Source: Bacteroidota bacterium | GTDB lineage: Bacteria; Bacteroidota; Bacteroidia; Sphingobacteriales; Sphingobacteriaceae | Length of the DNA stretch: 64,000 bases | Direction: 5' to 3' | Assembly: GCA_023450085.1 (NCBI GenBank) | Contig: JAEXHI010000038.1 | Span: 36,519 to 100,518, forward strand | In this document: positions 58,094 to 64,000 of the stretch, in pieces | Layout: each line of letters starts with the position of its first letter | How positions within the stretch are numbered: position 1 is the first letter of the stretch | The notes under the pieces: model-generated | What the model saw: only the letters and a program-made list of their open reading frames with translations | What the model was told of the DNA's origin: nothing | Databases searched by the model: none | Program-made: the position numbers and the translations under genes

Positions 58094-58639
58094 ATGTCAA
58101 ATTTGGTACGCCTAATTATAGGCTTTGCTTTACTTGGTGCGGCAGTTGCACTTTTTATTTTCGGTTACTGGGGTTGGGGTATACCAGCTGTTTTGTTTAG
58201 CATATTTATTTTCATCACTTATTTTTATAATGAGAATATGCTGATCGCACAATGGTATCTGCGTAAGGATAATATGCCTAAAGCTGAAGTGTTTTTGGGA
58301 AGAATTACCAATTACGAGAAGCAATTAAACAAAATGCAACACGGCTATTTTAACCTTTTGTTGGGTTTGATCGAATCGAGAAAAGCACCGTTGAAATCTG
58401 AGAAGTACTTTAAAACTGCGTTGAGTTTAGGTTTGCATATGGATCATAACGTAGCAATGGCCAAGTTAAGTTTAGCAGGTATTGCTATGGCTAAACGCAA
58501 CAAACGTGAAGCTCAAATGTATTTAACTGAAGCTAAGAAAGCAGATAAAAACAAATTATTGGCTGATCAGATTAAACAAATGAAAGACCAACTTGGCATG
58601 TTAGATAAGCAACAACAAGTGCGCTACAGCCATAGATAG
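58094..58639 (+). CDS. Membrane-anchored TPR-like protein
   Basis: A 181-residue protein. Two close hydrophobic segments (about 5-24 and 27-44) precede a helical region with TPR-like repeats: NMPKAEVFLGRITNYEKQLNKMQHGYFNLLLGLIES divided into helices, LKSEKYFKTALSLGL, and KREAQMYLTEAKK. It probably holds a protein-binding module at the inner membrane on the cytosolic side. No family name is recognised. It is divergent from the thioredoxin-ung pair and ends at a bidirectional terminator. Confidence 0.72.
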   Translation: MSNLVRLIIGFALLGAAVALFIFGYWGWGIPAVLFSIFIFITYFYNENMLIAQWYLRKDNMPKAEVFLGRITNYEKQLNKMQHGYFNLLLGLIESRKAPLKSEKYFKTALSLGLHMDHNVAMAKLSLAGIAMAKRNKREAQMYLTEAKKADKNKLLADQIKQMKDQLGMLDKQQQVRYSHR

Positions 58640-58655
58640 GATTTAAAAAGGTATA

Positions 58656-58695
58656 AAAAAAGGTCTGGTTGCTTTACAGCGGCTAGACCTTTTTT
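58656..58695. terminator. Terminator between converging small genes
   Basis: AAAAAAGGTCT-like arm (58656-58666) pairs with AGACCTTTTTT (58685-58695), loop of 18 nt. It serves the plus-strand TPR gene and overlaps the last bases of the 70-aa gene on the minus strand. Confidence 0.75.
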
Positions 58696-58906
58696 ATTTG
58701 TCGCAAAGGCGATCAAAGTTCTCTTCGAATGCTGAATCTGTCCTGCTGATCAGGTCATCTTCTTCTTCCATTCTTTTCTTGCTGAAAAATAACTCCTCAG
58801 CTTGGATTCGCTTAATTAATTGACGAATAAGCGATAAATCAAACGTATCTCTGCTTAACTTGATGCAGTATTCGTTTTCTGTGATTTCGATACTTGAACT
58901 ATTCAT
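58694..58906 (-). CDS. Uncharacterised 70-residue acidic protein
   Basis: No signal or membrane segment. The N-terminal half looks like two strands (SIEITENEYCIKLSRDTF) then an amphipathic helix (LSLIRQLIKRIQAEELFF), and the rest is charged (MEEEDDLISRTDSAFEENFDRLCDK). Small antitoxin-like or adaptor proteins have this shape, but no toxin gene adjoins it. Its stop codon overlaps the terminator of the converging gene. Coding status is likely but not certain. Confidence 0.5.
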   Translation of the reverse strand: MNSSSIEITENEYCIKLSRDTFDLSLIRQLIKRIQAEELFFSKKRMEEEDDLISRTDSAFEENFDRLCDK

Positions 58907-59014
58907 CTTGTTTGAATTTTTGTACAGGTCTAAAATAGAAAAGCCTTTTTAAGCGTAGGGTAACAAGCTTTTAACTTTTTGTTATGTTTATGTTAAGGGT
59001 GGTGCTTTGTTTTT

Positions 59015-59335
59015 AACCACCTTAGACACCTTAGAGCATTTTAGTTTTGAACCATTAAGGGATTAAGAAGCATTAAGTTTGGATATCGTCTTAATTATCT
59101 TGATTTCTTAATGTTTAGTTTTTAACCACCTTAGAACATTTTAGTTGTTTTTGGCAGCTTTAATCTTTGTTCCTTGCTCTTTGTTCATTTTTATTTAACC
59201 ACCTTAGAACATTTTAGTTATTGAACCATTAAGGGATTAAGAAGCATTAAGTTTGGATATCGTCTTAATTATCTTGATTTCTTAATGTTTAGTTTTTTAG
59301 AATTGCTTAGGTGAGCTAAGGTGTCTTAGGTGGTT
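59015..59335. mobile_element. Non-coding element with 20-bp terminal inverted repeats and an internal 76-bp duplication
   Basis: The left end AACCACCTTAGACACCTTAG (59015-59034) and right end CTAAGGTGTCTTAGGTGGTT (59316-59335) are inverted copies at 19 of 20 positions. Inside, an exact 76-bp sequence occurs twice (59048-59123 and 59222-59297), each preceded by an AACCACCTTAG word; a third such word with AACATTTTAG lies between. No open frame. It fills most of the 517-bp gap before lysS (58907-59424) and shares its right end with the GxxExxY element. Confidence 0.6.
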
Positions 59336-59369
59336 TAATTTTTTAATTGCTATTGAACCATTCCATAAC

Positions 59370-59401
59370 AAAAAATCCCCAACTGTAGTAGCTGAGGATT
59401 T
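59370..59401 (-). terminator. Terminator of lysS
   Basis: In the minus-strand transcript AAATCCTCAGCT pairs with AGTTGGGGATTT (two G-U wobbles), five-base loop, followed by TTTTG. Plus-strand span 59370-59401, just past the stop at 59425. Confidence 0.75.
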
Positions 59402-59424
59402 ATATGTTGTAATAAAAAGATGTC

Positions 59425-61134
59425 TTATTTGTACTCTAGGAACAAACCATCATCGGTTTTGGTTACTTTTAATAGGTTTTTCCCAGTAAGTCCTTTTAGG
59501 CTAGTATCCCATTTTTTGTTGCTCCAGTCTGCTAATTGAGCTCTTACCTCACTTAATAGCTGCTGTTCACCTTCTTTGATCAAGCCAAACAATTCACCTT
59601 CTTCAGGAGTAAGTTCAACTTTCTTTTTCTCTGGACGCATTTGAGGGAAGAACAATACTTCTTGGATGGTTGACTGGTCGGTCATTAACATCACCAATCT
59701 ATCGATACCAATTCCTAAACCTGAAGTAGGAGGCATACCATATTCTAAAGCACGAACGAAATCATCATCCATGGCCATGGCTTCATCATCGCCTCTGGCA
59801 GCTAGTTTCAATTGCTCTTCGAAACGTTCTTTTTGGTCAATTGGGTCGTTTAGCTCAGAATAAGCGTTGCCAATTTCTTTACCCATTACAAATAACTCAA
59901 AACGCTCTACCAAGCCTTCTTTGCTACGGTGTTTTTTAGCCAAAGGAGTCATCTCGATAGGGTAGTCGGTAATATAAGTAGGCTGGATCAGGTTAGCTTC
60001 TACTTTCTCACTGAAAAGTTCGTCAACCAATTTACCGCGACCCATGCTGTCGTCAATCTCGATGCCTAAATCTTTACAAGTTTGCGCCAATTCTGCTTCG
60101 GTCATTTCAGATACGTCGATACCTGTGTATTTTTGGATTGATTCGTACATGGTCAATTTTTCGTATGGACCAGCAAAATCAATTTCATGTCCGCCTACTT
60201 TAACAATAGGTGAACCGTGGATAGCTACTGCAATTTTCTCTAGACATTCTTCTACCATGCCCATCATCCATACGTAGTCTTTGTAAGCCACATAGATCTC
60301 CATAGAGGTGAACTCAGGATTGTGGGTTCTGTCCATTCCTTCGTTACGGAACATTTTACCGAACTCGTAAACGCCATCAAAACCAGCAACAATTAGTCTT
60401 TTTAAGTAAAGCTCGTTGGCAATACGTAAAAACAAAGGCATGTCTAGGGTATTGTGATGGGTAGCAAACGGACGAGCTGCTGCACCGCCGTGTACTGCTT
60501 GTAGGATAGGCGTTTCTACTTCCATCCAGCCTTGGCTGTCGAAATAGTTGCGCATGGTATTGATTACCTTGCTGCGGTTAATGAAGATTTGTTTGTACTC
60601 GGGGTTTACGGTTAAATCTACATAACGCATACGGTAACGTAATTCAGGGTTGGTAAAACCATCAAATACGTTTCCTTCATCGTCGCGTTTTACAATTGGT
60701 AACGGGCGCAAAGATTTAGAAAGTACGGTTAGTTTGTTTACGTGTACCGAAATTTCACCTGTTTGGGTGGTGAAAACATAACCTTCAACGCCGACAAAAT
60801 CGCCGATATCTAATAATTTCTTAAATACAGTATTGTACAAGGTCTTATCATCGCCAGGACAAAGCTCATCACGCTTCAGATAAATTTGGATACGGCCTGT
60901 AGCATCTTGAAGTTCAGCGAAAGATGCTGCCCCCATAATATTGCGGCCCATAATTCTGCCTGCAATCTTGATTGTCTTGTATGCCGTTTTATCTTTTTCG
61001 TAGTTAGCTAAAATGTCTGCTGCATTAGCATTGATTTCGTAAGCCTCTGCAGGATATGGGTTAATTCCCATTTCGCGAAGCTGTTTTAACGAATCGCGAC
61101 GTAATATTTCCTGTTCTGATAATCCTATACTCAT
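59425..61134 (-). CDS. lysS: Lysyl-tRNA synthetase, class II
   Basis: A 569-residue enzyme charging tRNA-Lys. N-terminal OB-fold anticodon-binding domain (about 55-165; AGRIMGRNIMGAASFAELQDATGRIQIYL split by a turn). Class II core with motif 1 (TPILQAVHGGAAARPF region), motif 2 (YEFGKMFRNEGMDRTHNPEFTSME) and motif 3 (GLGIGIDRLVML). A C-terminal extension of about 65 residues beyond motif 3 is longer than in E. coli LysS but usual in Bacteroidota. The ATG at 61134 is preferred because a -7 box lies between it and the upstream in-frame start. Confidence 0.96.
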   Translation of the reverse strand: MSIGLSEQEILRRDSLKQLREMGINPYPAEAYEINANAADILANYEKDKTAYKTIKIAGRIMGRNIMGAASFAELQDATGRIQIYLKRDELCPGDDKTLYNTVFKKLLDIGDFVGVEGYVFTTQTGEISVHVNKLTVLSKSLRPLPIVKRDDEGNVFDGFTNPELRYRMRYVDLTVNPEYKQIFINRSKVINTMRNYFDSQGWMEVETPILQAVHGGAAARPFATHHNTLDMPLFLRIANELYLKRLIVAGFDGVYEFGKMFRNEGMDRTHNPEFTSMEIYVAYKDYVWMMGMVEECLEKIAVAIHGSPIVKVGGHEIDFAGPYEKLTMYESIQKYTGIDVSEMTEAELAQTCKDLGIEIDDSMGRGKLVDELFSEKVEANLIQPTYITDYPIEMTPLAKKHRSKEGLVERFELFVMGKEIGNAYSELNDPIDQKERFEEQLKLAARGDDEAMAMDDDFVRALEYGMPPTSGLGIGIDRLVMLMTDQSTIQEVLFFPQMRPEKKKVELTPEEGELFGLIKEGEQQLLSEVRAQLADWSNKKWDTSLKGLTGKNLLKVTKTDDGLFLEYK

Positions 61135-61149
61135 TAATTGTATTTTTTG

Positions 61150-61157
61150 CAAAAATA
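61150..61157 (-). promoter_or_regulatory. -7 box of lysS
   Basis: TATTTTTG on the minus strand, 15 bases before the ATG at 61134. It decides the start. Confidence 0.5.
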
Positions 61158-61240
61158 GCAAAAAACTTGGCTTTTACGAGGCGTAGAAGGGATGAATAAT
61201 AGCGATTTTGTTTAAGGGGGAGTTTGGCTGGAAATATATG

Positions 61241-61270
61241 AACCTCGAAGGTTTTAAGGCCTTCGAGGTT
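61241..61270. repeat. Hairpin repeat AACCTCGAAGG / CCTTCGAGGTT
   Basis: Perfect 11-bp arms (61241-61251, 61260-61270) with an 8-nt loop, right after the ctlX stop. Similar in word and layout to the AAACCT hairpins at 6208-6257 and 6426-6476. It may double as the ctlX terminator. Confidence 0.65.
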
Positions 61271-61275
61271 TATGG

Positions 61276-62190
61276 TTAAGACTTAAGTGGTAAATGTACC
61301 TCTGCAAGCATGCATCTGGCACTGCCACCACCGTTTTGTTCAATGGTATAAAGTGGTGCGGTTACAATTTTGGAGAATGCTGATAAGGCTGTAATTTGTG
61401 TGCCATGTAAAGCTTTCAGTGCTTGTTCTGACATGACCAAAAGACTGTTCCCTTCTTTGTTTTTTACTTCGAGCATATTGCCCGCAAAGTGGTTCATTTG
61501 CTCAAAAGAAATATCAATTACCGTTTTTTGAGTGGCTTTAAAGCTTTCTAAAACTGCAATTTTATCTTCGGTATATTTAATGCTATCTAAACAAACTACC
61601 GCAAATTTTTCGCCGATGCACATCATCACGTTGGTGTGGTAAATAGGGAAGCCGTGCTCATCTACCGCCTGAAAGGCTACCACTTCATATCCGCTCAACA
61701 TGGCAAAATTGTCCAATACTTCTTTATCGGTGCGAACACTTAAACAAGCGTAGGCAATTTTGTTAGCTCTGTCTAACACCATGCTGCCTGTTCCTTCAAG
61801 GAATAGATGTTGCTGTTCAAAAAAGCTTAAATCGGTTAGGTGGCTTACTTCAAAGGTTTTTCCTAGATAATCAATAATGTCTTTTCTGCGCTCTTCTCTT
61901 CTGTTAGGCGAATGCATGGGATATAGAAAAACGGCACCATCTTCATGGAACGAAACCCAGTTGTTGGGAAATATCGAATCGGGCGTTGCTGGATCTAAGG
62001 TGTCACTAATAACGGTAACATCTACACCGTTTTCACGCAGGATGTTTACAAAGCCATCAAATTCTGCTAAAGCTTGTTGCTGTACATTTTCCTGTTCGCT
62101 AGCTACCTGAAATTTGTTATCTCCAGCGGTTTGCTCGTTGAATTTAAAGTCAACAGGGCGTATCATGAGGATATGTGAAGTTGTTTGCAT
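61276..62190 (-). CDS. ctlX: Citrulline-utilisation hydrolase-like amidinotransferase-fold protein
   Basis: A 304-residue member of the guanidino-group-modifying superfamily. HILMIRPVDFKFN opens the fold. FPNNWVSFHEDGAVFLYPM carries the conserved Asn/Asp region, HTNVMMCIG holds the catalytic His near 190, and NGGGSARCMLAEVHLP has the catalytic Cys near 293. These fit the CtlX group. It lies downstream of arginine deiminase on the same strand, so it may act on citrulline or a related ureido or guanidino compound. The reaction is inferred from family and context. Confidence 0.82.
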   Translation of the reverse strand: MQTTSHILMIRPVDFKFNEQTAGDNKFQVASEQENVQQQALAEFDGFVNILRENGVDVTVISDTLDPATPDSIFPNNWVSFHEDGAVFLYPMHSPNRREERRKDIIDYLGKTFEVSHLTDLSFFEQQHLFLEGTGSMVLDRANKIAYACLSVRTDKEVLDNFAMLSGYEVVAFQAVDEHGFPIYHTNVMMCIGEKFAVVCLDSIKYTEDKIAVLESFKATQKTVIDISFEQMNHFAGNMLEVKNKEGNSLLVMSEQALKALHGTQITALSAFSKIVTAPLYTIEQNGGGSARCMLAEVHLPLKS

Positions 62191-62305
62191 TTCTTTGTTT
62201 TTTGGGTGTTTGGTTTTTTGGTTGTTTAGTACCGGTGGCCAAATTTTTATTCTTTTCTCCCGTAGATTTGGACGGGATGTTATTCCTTGCTCCTTTTTCT
62301 TTTTC

Positions 62306-62418
62306 CCGCGGATGATGCAGATTTAGCCGCAGATGATATATTAGGGGGTAAACTTGTTATTTCTTTGTTTTACCTTGGTTCTTTTTTCCGCAGATTGCGC
62401 GGATTTAGCCGCAGATTG
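62306..62418. repeat. Two direct copies of a 'GCAGAT' word repeat
   Basis: CCGCGGATGATGCAGATTTA plus GCCGCAGATGATAT (from 62306), and CCGCAGATTGCGCGGATTTA plus GCCGCAGATTGGAA (62388 to about 62421). Both follow the word-repeat plan of other gaps. They lie in the 285-bp gap between arcA and ctlX, which otherwise shows no gene. Confidence 0.6.
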
Positions 62419-62475
62419 GAACGGAAAATACTTGTTATGGTATTCCAATCGGAGCTTATGATTTAACAATTAACC

Positions 62476-63921
62476 TTATATTTCGTCTCTCAAAATAGGC
62501 AAGCTCATACAATGGAAACCTCCTCGGGCTCTTGAAAGTTCTGCTGATGGCATTAACACTAAGGTATCAGTTAGGGTTTCTGCATCTACTTTTCCGCTTT
62601 CTAAATCCTGAATTAAATCCTGTACTTTAACCACGTCAAATCCACTGGCTTTAAAGGCTTCCACGGTTTTGTCGTTACGGTCGTAGCCTAAAACTACCCC
62701 TTCTTTAATGGCTAATAGGTTACAGGAGTCGGTCCATTGTTCGCGACTATCATAAGGAAAGGCATTACCGCCGCTGTAAATTACTTTGGTTGGGGTAGTG
62801 CTACCCAAATCATTTCTACTAATATCGTCCAATAAAGCTTCTACGTGCTCGTAATATTTAGGTTGACCTGGTTTGTCCTTATGGAACTGGATGGCCGTAG
62901 TGGCTTCCAGTTTTTCAGGTTCTTTTAGGAAATGTATAGGTTCATTGGCATCATACACCGGGCTGTGCGCTATGCTGTGCAAAATTACCCAAGTATCGCG
63001 TTTCACTTGCGTAAATACAGTATCGAGATGCATGTAGTCGCGTTTGGCAGGAATTTTTACTACGGTTACTTTTTCTACCACGTTTTTCTCGAACAATAGT
63101 TTAATAGCTTCGTTAGCCCCTTCTTCGGAAGTGCGCTCGCTCACGCCAATTAACAAATGATTAGGGCTAACCATCATTACATCACCGCCTTCTAAAGTGG
63201 TACGGAAAGCAGGTTCGTCGCCTGGCCTTAAAAAATGTTGGGTAGGGTCAGGAATTTCGATAATGTTGTTTTGATACGCTTCGAAAAACGGATGGTTAAA
63301 GAAAATATAACGCATTAACATGGTTTCGCGAACACGAGCTTTTTTGGCTGGTTTGTTCAGTAAAATATGGCTGTTAATGGTGGTGCCCACATCGCGGGTG
63401 AAAATAAGATTAGGCACTGGAGCAAAAATCATGGTGTCGTCGGCCATGGTGCCTGATATAAAAATCTCCGCTAATTCCTTAGGATCGGTAGCGGTAAGTT
63501 TTAATTGTAGTTGATAGGTACAGCCTTCGATGGCACAAACTGCAGCCGTTAGTTTTTTGCGGATGTACTCGTCGGCTAAAATATCTGATAGCAGATTTTG
63601 TAGTTCTATTACATTTTCGGAGTTGTGAAACTGTGGATGGTTAGGTTTGTAAAAACCACGGTTGGCTTCTTCGGAGTCTATTTCAGCAAGTTTCCCTTTG
63701 ATTTTTTCGGGGTCCAAAAAGTACATCAATAGTTTGGTGTAGTAATCGTACTCGTCTTTTCTAATGGTATCTAGGTGTACAATATCTTCAAACAACCAGT
63801 CTTGTGCTTTAGACGGTACCACTTTTCCCAATCCGCTGTCGGGGCTGTGTACCAGAAGTTTTCTTAATCGTCCAATCTCGGTAGTTACGCCTACTTTAAA
63901 TCCGTTTCGCTGCATGTTCAT
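62476..63921 (-). CDS. arcA: Arginine deiminase
   Basis: A 481-residue enzyme hydrolysing arginine to citrulline and ammonia. N-terminal KVGVTTEIGRLRKLLVHSPD. FTRDVGTTINSHILLNKPAKKAR and the EGGDVMMVSPNHLLIGVSERTSEEG substrate region (Glu/Asp) follow. DYMHLDTVFTQV has the catalytic His, and RGGFHCMSLPI the catalytic Cys near the C-terminus. It is longer than classic ArcA (about 410), with an insert typical of the Bacteroidota form. The ATG at 63921 is chosen: the -33/-7 promoter lies directly upstream. No carbamoyltransferase or carbamate kinase is in the window. Confidence 0.9.
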   Translation of the reverse strand: MNMQRNGFKVGVTTEIGRLRKLLVHSPDSGLGKVVPSKAQDWLFEDIVHLDTIRKDEYDYYTKLLMYFLDPEKIKGKLAEIDSEEANRGFYKPNHPQFHNSENVIELQNLLSDILADEYIRKKLTAAVCAIEGCTYQLQLKLTATDPKELAEIFISGTMADDTMIFAPVPNLIFTRDVGTTINSHILLNKPAKKARVRETMLMRYIFFNHPFFEAYQNNIIEIPDPTQHFLRPGDEPAFRTTLEGGDVMMVSPNHLLIGVSERTSEEGANEAIKLLFEKNVVEKVTVVKIPAKRDYMHLDTVFTQVKRDTWVILHSIAHSPVYDANEPIHFLKEPEKLEATTAIQFHKDKPGQPKYYEHVEALLDDISRNDLGSTTPTKVIYSGGNAFPYDSREQWTDSCNLLAIKEGVVLGYDRNDKTVEAFKASGFDVVKVQDLIQDLESGKVDAETLTDTLVLMPSAELSRARGGFHCMSLPILRDEI

Positions 63922-63939
63922 ATCATTTTGGTGTTGCCA

Positions 63940-63969
63940 CAAAGCTATTCTTTTTTTTGAAAGACGCAA
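63940..63969 (-). promoter_or_regulatory. Promoter of arcA
   Basis: On the minus strand: TTG (63967-63969), 19 bp, TAGCTTTG (63940-63947). It ends 18 bases before the ATG at 63921. The TTG is also the only start that would lengthen the gene, so it is promoter rather than start codon. Confidence 0.6.
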
Positions 63970-64000
63970 GGGATGTTAGTGGTTAGGGATTGGTTGGTTG

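Overview
The window is chromosomal DNA of a Bacteroidota bacterium, most likely Sphingobacteriaceae and Pedobacter-like. The evidence is low G+C sequence, start codons usually without Shine-Dalgarno sequences, repeated use of the Bacteroidota promoter (-33 TTG/TTTG, about 19-20 bp, -7 TAnnTTTG), a SusC/SusD pair, a BshB1 bacillithiol enzyme, an LpxR-type lipid A deacylase, an Nramp-Usp fusion and a RelA/SpoT-Fur-PurA gene order. Most of it is a dense housekeeping backbone. No tRNA, rRNA, CRISPR array, integrase or intact insertion sequence was recognised.

Layout. 1-4 kb: the end of an ECF sigma gene with a small membrane-protein partner, a GH20 hexosaminidase and an S41 peptidase. 4-10 kb: ribosomal protein S1 and pyruvate carboxylase, separated by a repeat-rich gap. 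10-14 kb: a cmk-led operon running to a clear terminator, divergent from arfB. 14-24.5 kb: lon-lpxR, gpmI with a lipoprotein, nadC, plsY and an M48 lipoprotein peptidase. 24.5-32.9 kb: pabB, purA, a Fur-family regulator, RelA/SpoT, a glutathione peroxidase and bshB1. 32.9-42.9 kb: a glutaryl-CoA-dehydrogenase-like enzyme near lysine 6-aminotransferase, a D-cysteine desulfhydrase-like enzyme, an outer-membrane protein, an RluA synthase, a PabC-like enzyme, fmt and smpB.

43-55.6 kb is the most accessory part. A TonB receptor with an NCxxC plug motif carries, over its promoter, nearly the same palindrome that covers the mntR promoter 12.5 kb away. This suggests one metal regulon containing the receptor, MntR and the Nramp-Usp transporter. 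Between them, a small XRE regulator faces a promoter with a palindromic operator. That promoter opens an approximately 850-nt leader with nested stems, degenerate peptide fragments and a terminator-like hairpin, followed by a translationally coupled TlpA-SusC-SusD operon, a small exported two-cysteine protein and a Crp-like regulator.

55.6-64 kb: an Lrp regulator, ung with a thioredoxin-like gene, lysS, and two guanidino-modifying enzymes (ctlX and arcA). Two intergenic elements here have almost identical 20-bp terminal inverted repeats. One (56222-56747) holds a GxxExxY (PD-(D/E)XK-like) gene broken by a single in-frame TGA. The other (59015-59335) is non-coding and contains an exact 76-bp duplication. 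Several other gaps hold elements built on a similar plan with a different repeated word, so this looks like a family of small dispersed elements, some coding and some not.
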